The notes beneath the pieces were generated by a model. That model was not told the origin of the DNA. It made no database searches and worked only from the letters and a program-made list of their open reading frames with translations. A stretch of DNA of 64,000 bases from Psococerastis gibbosa (Eukaryota; Arthropoda; Insecta; Psocodea; Psocidae), in contig OZ020491.1 of assembly GCA_963971405.1 (NCBI GenBank), forward strand, positions 2,300,910-2,364,909, read 5' to 3'. Below, piece by piece: positions 1 through 12,382 of the stretch (position 1 is the stretch's first letter; each line of letters opens with the position of its first letter). The translations under genes and the position numbers were made by a program.

Positions 1-534
1 CATGTAAAATTGAAACTATACTTCTATCAAAATGCGTAAACGTAACATCCCACTATTTCCGGCCTATTTTGTAAAAACATTTCCTCCGGAGGAGAACCCA
101 GGATTTCAGGGGTGTTACAACCCCCTCCCCCTGAAGCCGTTTTATGCAATACTTTGCAAGTGCAGTGACCCACAGTATGCCTGAAAAGTGTCACTAGTTA
201 CCGACCACCGTTCATATTGTGAGAGTAGTGACTAAGGTGTCATTAGCATTAATAATTGTTTAGCACGACCGCGCGGTCTGCCTCGACCTCGCTGGAGCTG
301 GTCGTGCTTAAATTGGTCTAGAATGTTTTGCACCATAGCTTAATTTACAACTGAATTTATTTTATTTTTGTATCACATCCGATCCAAGTACAGATGTACC
401 TGCTGTTGTACTAGGCATTGGAACGATGGAAACCCTTTGTTTACTCCAATACTTCCATAGGTAATTTAAACACATAGTATATTAAAAATTAGTATAGGTA
501 CCGAGGTAAATAATTAATATGATATTTCCATAGC
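1..534. other. No gene seen
   Basis: AT-rich host DNA with scattered C tracts. No ORF, RNA or repeat boundary that I can support. Confidence 0.5.
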
Positions 535-1075
535 AAAGAACCGGTCCGAATCGAACATTATCATTATCAAATTTGTATAGGTACCGAGATAAATAATATG
601 ATATTTCCATAGTAAATAATTTTCCAATGGTTAAATTTCAGTTGTCTTGAAATTCCCTACCCAAAAGCACTGAATTGATCGATGGGACGCATAACCGTAA
701 CCAGGACTTTATTTTGGGGAGGACTGCGATCCTACAGTATGCAGTGAAATGTCGCATTTCTGGAAAGTTCAATTCAATTCCGGGGGGGGGGGGGGGGGGG
801 TTGCAAACATCTGGTTACGGGCCTGATGGGGCGATTGCATAGTCTAGACTCTAGAACGTGCAGATCAATGCATTACAACACAGCAATAATGATATGTAAT
901 GGAAAAAAACAATTTTTGTTACTCTAAAACTAAAAAAAATACTTTTTCATAAAAATAGAATCTTTTTTAATTTTCTACCCCCCAGAACCAAACTATCAAG
1001 GGGCAAGCGACCTATTGGATTTAGTTTTAATTAATAACGAATACAATATAGACAGGTGGCCTATTTAAATTTAGA
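535..1075 (-). repeat. Family A repeat, diverged inverted copy
   Basis: Starts AAGAACCGGTCCGA (the family's 3' end reversed), includes a poly-G tract (783-800) and CAAACTATCAAGGGGCAAGC. More worn than the copy at 1114. Confidence 0.6.
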
Positions 1076-1113
1076 AATTAGTTGGGGCCTTTTTTGAGAA
1101 AAATATTTTTTGC

Positions 1114-1993
1114 TTTCCAATTTATGCGTAGTATAAGGAAAGCTTTGTGACGGTCGAAATTTTCGATTCCGAGATTTCAACGGATTTACACGTTTTGAGG
1201 TCCCAGGAACCAAAAAAGGGGTTTTTACGAAATGTCTGTCTGTCGCTCTGTCTGTCGCTCGGTCTGTCTGTCTGTTCGTCGATTTCCGGGCAAGCTACTC
1301 GGTCGATTTTGATGAAATTCTGCAAGTAGGTTCACAAAAATCATCCTCGGGACCATTTTTTTTATTTTGGGCTATCTCGATTTGGGGGAGTTTTATATTC
1401 AAAAAACTCCAAAAAAACGTCTAGAAAAATTATTTATCCAAAACGGCTCCAACGATTTCTTTTAAATTCACATATATTGTAGTCGTTATTAATATTGACA
1501 AAATGCAGGGGGTCGCTTGCCCCTTGATAATTTGCTTCTCGGGGTAAAAAAATAAAAATAACTAAATTTTAATGAAAAATGACTAAAAAATAATTTTTAT
1601 GTGAAACCATTCCATCGATGATTTCTACCTTCAGGTATGTTTTAGGTGTTAAATTGAGTAACGAAACCGGACAGATTGCTTTCCCAAAAAACTATTTGGT
1701 TTTGTGCAAAAAAAAATGTTTTTGAAAAAATGATAGAAAATTCACGGTCAAATGCATTGCGTGCCCTGCCATTATTGCTGTGTGGTAATTTGTTGGTCTC
1801 ACCTATCTAGAATTTACCTCACCTCCAGTGACATCAGGTGGGCAACGCCCCACCACACCCCCCCCCCCCCCTCCCCGAGATATCGGAAATTTAACCATAG
1901 GGAAATGATTTACCTTGAAATTACTCATTTTCTCTAGCTACTACTTGATAAATTGGAAAGCATGTTCGAGTAAACTCGGACCGGCTCTTTGTA
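1114..1993 (+). repeat. Family A interspersed repeat
   Basis: Runs from GCTTTCCAATTTATGCG to GTAAACTCGGACCGGCTC and has a (GTCT)n tract, CTTGCCCCTTGATA, and a C-rich tract. TT abuts both ends, consistent with a 2-bp duplication. The short ORFs in it (1147, 1752) are by-products. Confidence 0.75.
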
Positions 1994-1999
1994 GTTTTT

Positions 2000-2205
2000 T
2001 TGTGTTTTTGCGGGGTAAACCCCCAAAATTAAGTTAGCCCAAAAATTAAAAAAAATAAATAGTCCCGAAATATGATTTTATAAGACCACTTTTTCGTTTC
2101 CTTCACCTTCTACCTCAAAACGTATAAGTAAATCCTTGGAAATCTCGAAATCGAAAATTTCGACCATCACGTAGCTTTCCGTACTACGTATAAACAGGAA
2201 AGAAT
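2000..2205 (-). repeat. Family A fragment, inverted
   Basis: Contains GGTAAACCCCCAAAATTAAG and the CGAAAATTTCGACCATCAC core; truncated. Confidence 0.6.
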
Positions 2206-2580
2206 AAATGCAGCTGGTGTGCTACTTTTAGCCCACAACCTTTTTAAACCGTAATCATTGATCTGCATTCACAGTACGTGCCGTAGCCTTTTTTTATCGC
2301 ATGCAGTTACATATCTTCATCAGTTACACAGCGATGGAATGATCTGTCTCGTTTCGTGGTAAGACATGGTTTGTCTGGAGGAGACATTGACCTTGACTAT
2401 CCATCAGGGTCCGAATTCAATGTCAAGGTCATATTATAATTATTGCCTATACGCTAAACTACACAAGGCTGGTTGAAATGAACAATGGGTAACTTTTTGT
2501 TACCATAAGTGACGGTCTTTTTATGAGTAATTACTCTGCTATAGTATGCACACACAATGGAAATTTGTTAATTGTTTTTT

Positions 2581-2935
2581 AGGGAGATCTACCTATTGAG
2601 AAGGCGACCAATGTTCGACTTCCGGAAAATTTCTTCACAACTTTTCATTTCATGACCCCCTAAGCCTAAAACCACCCTCCGTTCAAAATGTTATATACAG
2701 TATATATGTATATCGATTTTAGGAAACACTCTAACTTCCGTAAATATTATCAGATTTTGCTGAAACTTGGCACAAAAATTGATCATACATAATGTCTTGT
2801 TCGCGTTCGTTAACCAGCTATAGTAGATCCACTAGTTAGTTACAAGATGACGGTCGATTGAAACCTTGTATAATTCATATCTCAATTAATATTGGTCGCT
2901 ATAAGACTATGGACAAGAGACGAACTCCACAAATT
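2581..2935 (+). repeat. Family F fragment
   Basis: Includes GGCGACCAATGTTCGACTTC and CACTCTAACTTCCGTAAATA, shared with the arms of the foldback at 4466-6150. 2206-2580 holds nothing recognised. Confidence 0.65.
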
Positions 2936-3079
2936 ACTTTAGCATTAGCATTTTACATATACAAACCTTTAAAAAAAAAAAATATTCTTATGTATACAGT
3001 AGGTAGTTCTTAACTCATAGCTATTAAAAGTGTTTTGGGGTGAATTAGGTATAGGTACTGAGTGCTACCCTCGCACGGG

Positions 3080-3300
3080 GGTGCGGCCTTACGCCTGTCG
3101 CCTTCTGTATGGAATAATCCTAGGGAAGATAGAAGGACAGAGGGCTCCCGGCAGAAGGAGAATCTCCTGGTTGAAAAACCTGAGGCAGTGGTTTGGCAAA
3201 AGCACGACTTCCCTTGTCAGAGCAGCAGTCTCCCGAGTCCAAATCGCCATGTTAATCGCCAATCATAGTTAGAAGAGGCATATAAAGCAGAAGAAGAATA
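3080..3300 (+). pseudogene. LINE reverse-transcriptase tail fragment
   Basis: Reads ILGKIEGQRAPGRRRISWLK followed by VRAAVSRVQIAMLIAN, the typical C-terminal end of LINE endonuclease/reverse-transcriptase proteins (about 60 residues of the tail). A GAAGAA-rich 3' tail follows. The rest of the element is missing. Confidence 0.75.
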
Positions 3301-3324
3301 AGAAGTGTTTAATATGTTCCGCAG

Positions 3325-3665
3325 AACGCCAACGGCCTTACCATGTTGATTCCATTAGAGCAGAGCATGTTTCAAACTGCGGCAACTTGGTAGTGTGCAA
3401 AGCGTTGGCAGGGGAACCTGGTGGGACATGATAACGCGCTTAGGCAGTGAAGTCGAGTCCTGGTGACCTCCGATCTAATCGTGTGACTTTACCATGTTCC
3501 CCAAGTGGTTCGGAATCCACTATAATCAGGAGGTCCACCCTGTTAGTCAACTCCCCTTTCCCCGAGGTGATAGAGTCTGCCCTTTGGGTGCCTCAAGTTA
3601 ACAAACAGACTCACTCCCCAGGGTTGCTTAAAGCAGAAATGCTGAAAGCAGGCGTTGGAAAAAAC
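3325..3665 (+). repeat. Unclassified repeat R3
   Basis: A 340-base segment also present inverted at 22895-23225, with shared GGTGGACCTCCTG/CAGGAGGTCCACCC and GCAGAAATGCTGAAA; ends in an A-rich run. Possibly a SINE; no A or B box recognised. Confidence 0.65.
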
Positions 3666-3955
3666 AAAAAAAAAAAATGTTCCGCAGAAAAATCTTGGCT
3701 ACGAGCTCGGCATTGCTCTGATGGGTCCTTGATGGGCTAATAGCGTAAAAAAGCTATGAAAGTAGCCGTTGTTTTAAAAGGCATTATTATGACCCAATGG
3801 GTTATGTTACATAAGTACGTATATGGTATATAGTGGTAGCTGGATTGCGTTACAAGACCTCTGTGGTCACTGTATGACCTCTATCTCGCTCTCGTGCGCA
3901 ATCTCTATGAGTTTTGCCTTATTGCTTTCCTACTAGTACCGGTACGTTGTATTTA

Positions 3956-4332
3956 GGCGGGGATTCCACCGACCGGCTAGGGCTAAATTCAAAAACGGTG
4001 ACGTGGTAGCAGACATTCAAGACAGGCGGGGTTTCCACCGACCTCGCATTGCAGAATTGACGGAAATGTTTGTTTTCCTCTATGCCATAGTTAAAATTGA
4101 TCAATGATAATACAGTAAAATCACAAACAAACTAAAATTAAAAAATGGCGTCAAGGGATATGTTAGTACAAACATTTTAATAGATTTCTATAAAAAGAAA
4201 AATTCTAATTTCCGTCAATGTCATTTGCATTCTGCAATGCGAGGTCGGTGGAGACCTCGCCTAAGTCTTGAATGTCTGCTACCACGTCACCGTTTTTGTA
4301 TATAGCCCTAGCCGGTCGGTGGAATCGGCGCC
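3956..4332. mobile_element. Long-TIR MITE, PIF/Harbinger type (copy 1)
   Basis: 377 bp. Both ends read GGCG..GATTCCACCGACCGGC inwards and are flanked by TTA (3953-3955, 4333-4335). Arms include GGTGACGTGGTAGCAGACA and GAGGTCGGTGGA. TWA duplications mark PIF/Harbinger (Tourist) elements. Confidence 0.85.
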
Positions 4333-5208
4333 TTAAGGAAAGTTTTGCGATTTTCGATTTCGAGATTTCAGTAGATATACACGCTTTGATGTTACGTCTG
4401 TCTGTCTGTTCGGTAAACTATACCCGGTAGATTTTGATGAAATTTGACATGTAGGTTTACAAAAATCCCTTTCGGCTCTGGCCGATCAGGAGTAGGGAGA
4501 TTCCGCAGACCCTGCTTTTCTTCTACGCTACCTACGCTAGGTATGGAATAACAAATAAAAAATACTTTATTATTTTCACGACCACACCATCAACACACAA
4601 AGCACTCTTGTGTTCCAAATTTCGAACCACAATGCCGACTATGAAATTTTATTTATCAAATTATTTTCACTTTGACTGGATGCCATCTTAAAATGGTTGA
4701 TTTGTCGTAAAAAGTGTTGATTACCATTATCGTAGATAATAATACAGACTTTCAGTCAGATTTTAAATCATTCCTCTGCGACCAATATTAACTGAGATAT
4801 GAATTTTTCAAGGTTTCAATCGGCCCTCATCTTGAAACTAAATAGTGGATCTAGCTGGTTAACGAACTCGCTCAAGACATTTGTGTGATCAATTTTTGTG
4901 CCAAGTTTCACTAAAATCGGATAACATTTACGGAAGTTAGAGTGTTTCCTAAAATCGATATACTTACATATATATATATATATAACATTTTGAACGGAGG
5001 GTGGTTTTAGGCTCAGGGGGTCATGAAATGAAAAGTTGTGAAGAAATTTTCCGAAAGTCGAACATTGGTCGCCATCTGAATAGGTAGATGAATCTCTCTA
5101 AAATGATGTTTGGGACTATTAGGGAGATTCATCTACCTATTGAGATGGCGACCAATGTTCGACTTTCGGAAAATTTCTTCACAACTTTTCATTTCATGAC
5201 CCCTTGAG

Positions 5209-5292
5209 CCTTCCTAGTTGAGTGTAAGAGAGGGCTTTATAGCCCTAACTCCGCTAGGTTGGCTTAGTAATAAAACAAAAAAAGTCCTTATT
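5209..5292 (+). mobile_element. SINE-1, 5'-truncated
   Basis: TTCCTAGTTGAGTGTAAGAG to a TTTATTTATTTAA tail; lacks the tRNA-like head. It interrupts the phrase GAGCC...TAAAACCACCC of family F. Confidence 0.8.
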
Positions 5293-5762
5293 TATTTAAT
5301 TTAAAACCACCCTTCGTTCAAAATGTTATATATACAGTACATATGTATATCGATTTTAGAAAACACTCTAACTTTCCGTAAATATTATCCGATTTGGTTC
5401 AAACTTGGCACAAAAATTGATCATACAAATGCCTTGATCGAGTTCGCTAACCAGCTAGATCCGCTATTTAGTTATAAGATGGCGGCCGATTGAAAACTTA
5501 TATAATTCATATCTCAGTCAATATTGGTCGCAGAGGAATGAATTAAAATCTGACTGAAAGATCGTATTATTATCTACGATAATGGTAATCTACACTTTTT
5601 ACGACAAATTAACGATTTCAAGATGACGTCCAGTCAAAGTAAAAATAATTTAATAAGTAAAAGTTCATAGTCGTCATAGTTTGGAACACAAGAGTGTTTT
5701 GTGTGTTGATGTTGTGATCGGGAAAATAATCAAGTTTTTTTATTTTCTATTACACATAGCGT

Positions 5763-6083
5763 CAGGGGCGCAAAGTTGGACGGGGGGGGGGGGCACGGTC
5801 CAACTTGCCCCCCCCAGCTCCTTTTGGCTTTACCCCCCCCCCCAGCTTCGAGCATTGTAAGACGTGGTTCTTACTTCATAGTTCCCTTTGCAGCAATATG
5901 AATATAAGCATTCTTTTTTTAGCTTTGTAAAATCTACAGCTATACTTTACAACTATTAAAAAATGCGTAAAACTCTACAATTTTTCTATTATATTATCAA
6001 TTTTTTCTTCAATCCTGCCTGATGACGTCATACTTAGTTACTTAGTTTTGCCCCCGCCATCATTCTAAAACTTTACGCCTCTG
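5763..6083. mobile_element. hAT MITE with poly-G/poly-C arms
   Basis: 321 bp, ends CAGGGGCGCAAAGTT and its near complement ...CTTTACGCCTCTG. Flanks CATAGCGT/GGTAGCGT share 6 of 8 bases. Same family as 8045-8337. Confidence 0.75.
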
Positions 6084-6755
6084 GGTAGCGTAGAGGAAAA
6101 GCAGGGTCTGCGGAATCTCCCTACACCTGATCGGCCATAGCCGAAAGGGATTTTTTATTTTCACCCTAAAAAAACTCGAAAAAAACGGATAAAAAAATGT
6201 TTTCTCAAAACGACTTTCTTAAAAAAACTTTCTCAGCAGTTTCTGGGACCTCAATGTAGATCCATTGAAATCCCGAAATCGTAAATTTCGACCATCACAA
6301 AGCTTTCCTTATAATAGGTACGTACCTATAAATAGGAAAGCATAAAAACATATTATTGTCGGACTATATGCAAATTCCCAAACTCGGTTGCCATGCTGCC
6401 TTACACCGGAGCTGTGTTTCGCCGTAGATAAGATCCATTTACAAACATAATAATTAGGCTCTAAAACGCTGACCAGAAACGAGGAGCTACGTGCATGTAC
6501 CCGGAGGCTAGTATAATTTTTTCATTTGCTTCTTGCCCTTAAATTATGGACGGCAAAAACTGGATAGCCTGCCTTTGTTAAAAGATGTGCCTTTAGTCAC
6601 GTAGACCCAAGAAAATTTCTTGGAAGTCCATGAGTCCAGTTGCACATCCCACTAGAATTGTTTTCCTATTCATGCGTTAGTCTATGGAGAGCTCTGTGAT
6701 GGTCGAAATTTTCGATTTCGAGATATCAACGGATTTACATGTTTTGAGGTAACAG

Positions 6756-6924
6756 CAGCCTGATCGAGGCGATTATAATACCGGGGTTAAATAATTACCC
6801 TAGGATTATAACAGTAAACAAACAAATTTTGAATAGCACTTTCCATTATAAAATTATCTTGTTTACATTTTTAATACCAGGGGATTAAATAAATACCGGT
6901 ATTATAATCGCCTCGATCAGGCTG
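6756..6924. mobile_element. 169-bp CWG foldback MITE (copy 1)
   Basis: Ends CAGCCTGATCGAGGCGATTA and its complement, flanked by CAG on both sides (6753-6755, 6925-6927). It interrupts a family A copy (pieces at 6685-6752 and 6928-7330). Confidence 0.85.
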
Positions 6925-7472
6925 CAGGAACCAGAAAAGTAGTTTTTACGAAATTTCTGTATTAAAAATTACGACTAAAAATAGTTTTCATTAAAAAAAC
7001 GGCTCCAATGATTTATTGCTTTAAATTCCCATACATTGTAGTCGTTATCAATGTGAACAAAACACAATAGGTCGCTGGTATATGTGAATTTAGAAGAAAT
7101 TGTTGGAGCTGTTTTAAAATTTGTTTAGCCGGTTTTTGAGCTTTTGGGGATAAAACCGCCCAAAATTGCGTTAGCCCAAAATAGAAAAAGATTATCTCGA
7201 GTTATGAGTTTTGTAAATTTACATGCCAAATTTCATAAAAAATCCATCGAGTAGTTTTTCTACGAAATAACCAACCGACCAACCGTTAGACAGCTATTTG
7301 GTAAAAACCACTTTTTTGGGTTCCTGGGAGGCTGACCTTGAAGACGCCGAGCTCATTCTTAAAGGCCACAGAATACCTGGTTTACGATAAGGACATCTTA
7401 CTGACGTTTCCTCAGATAAATTTTCCCATATTGTGCTTCGAACCTCGATCTTCCGTTTCATAGTCCGAACTG

Positions 7473-7641
7473 CGGCCTGATCGAGGCGATTATAATATCG
7501 GGGTTAAATAAAGACCCTAGGATTATAACTGTAAACAAACAAATTTTGAACAGCACTTTCCATTACAAAATTATCTTGTTTACATTTTTAATACCAGGGG
7601 ATTAAATAAATACCGGTATTATAATCGCCTCGATCAGGCTG
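7473..7641. mobile_element. 169-bp CWG foldback MITE (copy 2)
   Basis: Same length and sequence class as copy 1, flanked by CTG (7470-7472, 7642-7644). Confidence 0.85.
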
Positions 7642-8044
7642 CTGGTCTACGTCGAACCAAAAGAACTGTAATAAGGAATAGTAATTACGTTGAACGCTCA
7701 TGACCTCTTCTGGGGACTTTGTCTTAGGCTTAGCCGTAATTGGTCCAGGATCCAGCCTATCTGGTCAGGAGATTCGACCAAGTCGTCGTCCTTGGATCTA
7801 CAGTTTCTATCGTACTCCTCTAGAAGTTGTACATTTAACTGACAATTTAACCACGGTGCTTCCCCTGATGGATAATTATGACCTTACCTGCAGGTTTTTG
7901 GTGTACCGGCAGTTGATTCCCCGTTTTTTTTTTTTATTAAAGTTTGCGTCAGAATTTTCCTTTAATGTGTTTTTTTTTTGTGGATGCTGTAAATTCGATG
8001 CTCCTATTCCTGCGCATTTGCGCATGGGGGCTATTTATAAGCGA

Positions 8045-8337
8045 CAAAGGCGTAAAGTTTTAGAATGATGGCGGGGGCAAAACTAGGTAGATCTTATGAC
8101 GTCATCACGCAGGATTTAAGGAAAAGTTGAAAATATAAGAGCAAAATAGTAGGGTTTTACGCATTTTAATAGTTGTAAAGTATAACTGTAAATTTTACAA
8201 AGCTAAAAAAGGAATGCTTATATTGATAATGCTGCAAACGGGACCATGAAGTATGAACCACGTCTTACAATGCTCGAGGCTGGGGGGGGGGGGGGGCAAG
8301 TCGGACCGTGCCCCCCCCCCCCAACTTTACGCCCCTG
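8045..8337. mobile_element. hAT MITE with poly-G/poly-C arms
   Basis: 293 bp from CAAAGGCGTAAAGTTTTAG to ...AACTTTACGCCCCTG, with a perfect 8-bp duplication ATAAGCGA (8037-8044, 8338-8345). Contains a G15-type run and a C12-type run around a short spacer near the right end. Confidence 0.9.
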
Positions 8338-8547
8338 ATAAGCGACAACTTTCGTATAGAATTAGCTGTTGGGACAGACTATCTGACTCGTATCTGTACT
8401 TGGTTAAGTCATGCTTTCGCCTGTTTCATTGCGTCAATGGAAAGCTTGTCTCAGTTTGTCTATTATCGCTTATAGCCGGTGTAGTTTGACAACGAGAACG
8501 TATACCAGTTTGCCAATGGCCAAAAATTCATACGGAAACAATACAAA

Positions 8548-9291
8548 GAACCGGTCCGAGTTCACTCGAACATGCTTTCCATTTATCAATAAGTAGATAG
8601 AGATAATGAGTTACTTCATAGTAAATAATTTTTCTAAAACTCCATTCTATCAAGTGTACGGCACGCAATGTATTGGAGCGTTAATTTTCTATAATTTTTT
8701 ACACAAAACCAAATACTTTTTTGGGAAAGCGACCTGTTCGGTTTTGTTACTCTATTTAACACCTAAAACGTACCTGAAGGTAGGAGTCATCGATAGATAG
8801 GTTCCGCTGAAAAATTATTTTTTAGTAATTTTTCATGAAAATTGAGTTATTTTTATTTTTTTACCCCCAGAAGCAAACTATCAAGGGGCAAGCCACCACC
8901 CGCATTTTATTAACATTAATAACGACTACAATATATGTTAATTTAAAAGAAATCGTTGGAGCCATTTTTGAGAAATAATTTTTTAGACTTTTTTTTAGTT
9001 TTTTGAAAATAAAACCCCCCACAATTGAGTTAGCCCAAAATAAAGTTCCCGAGGTATGATTTTTTAAAACCTACATGCAAAATTTCATCAAAATCGACCG
9101 TGTAGTTTGCCCGGGAATCGACTCACAGACAGACAGACAGACAGACAGAGCGACAGACAGACATTTCGTAAAAACCACTTTTTTGGGTTTCTGGGACCTC
9201 AAAACGTGTAAATCCGTTGAAATCTCGGAATCGAAAATTTCGACCATCACAAAGCTTTCCTTATACTACGTAGGCCTATAAATTGGAAAGC
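8548..9291 (-). repeat. Family A repeat inside repeat X
   Basis: 744 bp, inverted, with AA on both sides. It splits repeat X (8390-8547 and 9292-9370), which is seen uninterrupted at 44172-44410 and 12105-12380. Confidence 0.85.
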
Positions 9292-9737
9292 AATAATGTC
9301 CGAAATTCATGCGCCTATGTCTAAGTAGGATGGCCCTAAGTAGGTCTAGGCAAGAGTCCATCAGGACATTATTATTATATTATTAGCTGTTGTGATTGGT
9401 TTGTCAATTCCCAAAAAAATAGGCCCATGGTTAACTTATCAGAGAAGAGCATTAGATCAATTTTTGTTTTTTCGCGCAGAAATACAAGTTTCTATGAAAT
9501 ACAACTAGGTCCTGCGAGAAAAGTACGACAAATGCTAACAGTTCGACTTAGCCCATCATTTAGATGTAAATTGTCAACTAAAAATGCCCATATGAAAAAA
9601 AAAAATACAATTTATTGTCTTTCTGTTTGCCAGCCTAGGCTTGGTATAGTATTCGCTTAGCGCCAAGAATAATGTTTGAGCAACTTAAGTTCTTATTCTA
9701 AACCCAAATTATAAAATTACAATACTGTAGTCTATTT

Positions 9738-10063
9738 CAGGGGTTCCCAACCTTTTATTTCCGTGGACCAGTAGATTATTTTATGATTTTCCGTGGACCA
9801 CCATGGCTGTGACAGGAAAATCGTCCAATTCTAAGACTATAAGATCAAGTTGTTTATGCGTACAATTAGGCTGCGTGCTAGTATTTGACTAAATGTTTAG
9901 AACTGTTATCGGGCGGATTTTATAGTTCAGTGCCAAGACTTACTGTATTTTACTTCAAATTTCCAATATCTCAGCTGTTTTATTTTCTTATTTCTTACTT
10001 TGGTCCGTGGACCACCTGATGTATGTCTATAGACCGTCGGTGGTCCATGGACCACAGTTTGGG
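9738..10063. mobile_element. hAT-type element with damaged right end
   Basis: Starts CAGGGGTTCCCAACC; right arm ends ...GGTCCATGGACCACAGTTTGGG. Both sides carry the 8-bp duplication GTCTATTT (9730-9737, 10064-10071), but about nine terminal bases are missing at the right end. Repeated GTGGACCA motifs lie inside. Confidence 0.85.
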
Positions 10064-10071
10064 GTCTATTT

Positions 10072-11389
10072 GATAGCTATTGTCGTTCTTTCCCCCCAGA
10101 ATCTTGTTTGTTATAAATCAAAGAAAAAACGCCGTAAAGTTGTACTTCTATACCGCCATGTAGAAAAAATGGTACGCAATGCTTCTCTCTGTCTGCATTT
10201 GTTAATCATAGGCTCCACTTTTTGGAGTTGGCAGCCCAGGGAGGGTATTTTGCCACATAGTTTTTGTTTTTTTAAATTCCTATTGGAAAGTGGTCCGTTC
10301 GCCCTAAATTGGACAATGAGACATTTCCTGTAAAAACAGATTAATAATTTCCTATACTAAGAGTACCTTTGTCATAGCTTTTGGAAATATAGTGCTCCTT
10401 TTTGGAATATTGATCCGGAGTATAAACCCTGACCATAAGAAAGAAATATAGGTCTAGGGCACAAATACCAAAAAAGGGGTGCGTTCGAAGTTAGTGCGAA
10501 GAAGCGTCCACTAAGCTATCTCTTAATTTCCAAGTTACCATAGCCAGTCTCCAGCCGAAAGTGATTGCCGAATGCTTCCTTTTTTAATTGCCAATTAGGT
10601 TTTATCGTGATCTCTGAATAGCTGAATGCATAGCAGACATGTTGGATTTCTATAAGAAAAATGCTCATTAATTAATTAATTGCACTGCAATGATCAGTTG
10701 AACCCTCCAGCTCTGACGCATGCTCTATAGATGATATGACGTCATTTTCAATGCGCTTTCCGGCACGTAGGGTCTGTGGGCGTCATTGGGGGCATTTTAT
10801 GTATCCATTCATGCCTGTGAGCCATGCGAAGACAATCAAGTTGAATTTGATTCATATATACGCTGATGGCGCTAGCCCTCTTAAGACAAATACCCTTCAT
10901 ACGTATAAATAACCTTTAATCTTTTATGTACTAATGACATATGACATATATATTAGTGGCCTCCGCCCCGGGTTCGTTGGTTCTACCCTGTCTGTCTGTT
11001 CGTCGATTTGTGGATTTTGATGAAATTTGGCATGTAAGTGCATAAAAATCATGCCTCGGTATAATTATTTTTGGCTAACTCAATATTGAGGGGCAGGCGC
11101 GGATCTAGAATGAGACCAAGGAGGGGGCTAAGATTAAATTTCGATTTTTTTTTTTAAATAGGGCAGAAATATTGGGGTTTTACGCATTTTGAGGAACCTA
11201 ATAATGTACGTTGAGGTCGTTATTAACGTAAACAATAGTTAGTAGCCCCTTTTTGCAAAGTTTTTTTTTTTAAAGGTTGGTTATATCGTTGTCACTGCTG
11301 ACATTCTTATTTTTTAATTGCCTCTCAATATTTTGATTTCTACTGGCATGTCATTAAACATCTTATGTGCTAAATAGGAAGTACCGTAA
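10072..11389. other. No gene seen
   Basis: AT-rich DNA with a weak family A fragment (about 10980-11090) and a G-tract repeat piece (11095-11190). The 108-aa frame at 10007 has no recognisable product. Confidence 0.5.
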
Positions 11390-11528
11390 GGTGCTTATTT
11401 CACTGACGTCAATAGTTCACTATTGACGTGTTTGACGTGGTAGCAGATATTAAAGACAGTGTAAAAATTGTCTGCTACCACGTCAAACTCGTCAATAGTG
11501 AACTATTGACGTCGGTGGAATAAGCGCC
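11390..11528. mobile_element. 139-bp palindromic MITE, PIF/Harbinger type
   Basis: Near-complete hairpin: ends GGTGCTTATTTCACTGACG and complement, arms include GACGTGGTAGCAGA, flanked by TAA (11387-11389, 11529-11531). Confidence 0.9.
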
Positions 11529-12104
11529 TAAGTAAATGTGTATTCAAACATAAAACAATTAATACACAAGGGTAAGGTCGCCCTATGTAGACCTGTAAAA
11601 ATTTTCCCTGCCCTAAACTATAAAAATTTAAATATAAAAATAAATGAAACATATTTATTTATAGAATTAGACTACTGAAGCATGAGAAAAGTACGAGTAA
11701 TTACGAACCATACATGAGGAAGTCTATTGGCCAAGCTAATGAGTGACGTGCTATGTAATTTGCAATATTTTTTTTATCTCTGTAATAACAGCATTACAGT
11801 ATTACCCATTATCGTATTTAATTTTAATAATTGCAAAGATGGTGATTGCCCGCATGACAAGGTCTGGCCACTATACATAATACTTCCTCCGTGCTTATAG
11901 TGTTGTAAAAATAATTGTGCGCCACACCCTACTTGACAGTTCAATTACAATTGAAAATATAACTGACAAAATGCGGGTATGAGAGTATTTTAAATTAAAT
12001 GTATTTAATGCGAAATACTGTGTTTTCTATTTGTATATGACATAGATTTGCTTTAAAGGTATTTTGTATTTTATATAATAAATATTTTTTAGACGTATTT
12101 TGTG

Positions 12105-12380
12105 ACTCGTATCTGTACTTGGTTAAGTCATGCTTTCGCCTGTTTCATTGAGTCAATGGTAAGGTTATCTCAGTTTGTCCATTATCGCTTATAGCCCGTG
12201 CAGATTGACATCGAGGAGGTATACCAGTTTGCCAATGAAAAAAAATGTATATGGAAACAATACGAATAGTGTTCGAAATCCATGGGGTCGTTGGCATTGG
12301 ACAAGGGACGAATGGGCCGCTATAAGTAGGCCTGGGTTAATAATGAGTCCTTCAGGGCATTCTTATACTGTATATAAGTA
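12105..12380 (+). repeat. Repeat X, uninterrupted copy
   Basis: Runs from GTATCTGTACTTGGTTAAGT to TAAGTAGGCCTGGGTTAATA without the family A insertion. 11532-12104 is AT-rich with nothing recognised. Confidence 0.7.
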
Positions 12381-12382
12381 GG

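Larger units (their letters stand above)
4466..6150. mobile_element. 1.7-kb foldback element (family F), with nested insertions
   Basis: Arms 4466-5105 and about 5119-6150 are inverted copies ending in TCCCTTTCGGCTCTGGCCGA and its complement. The right arm carries a 5'-truncated SINE (about 5209-5292) and an hAT MITE (5763-6083). The whole sits inside an older family A copy, pieces of which flank it (4340-4465, 6151-6345). Confidence 0.75.

Noticed and set aside
1122..9281. QTDRQTDR-type peptides in repeats (1122, 9075, 58123)
   Set aside because: They come from the (GTCT)n tract of family A, not from a protein.
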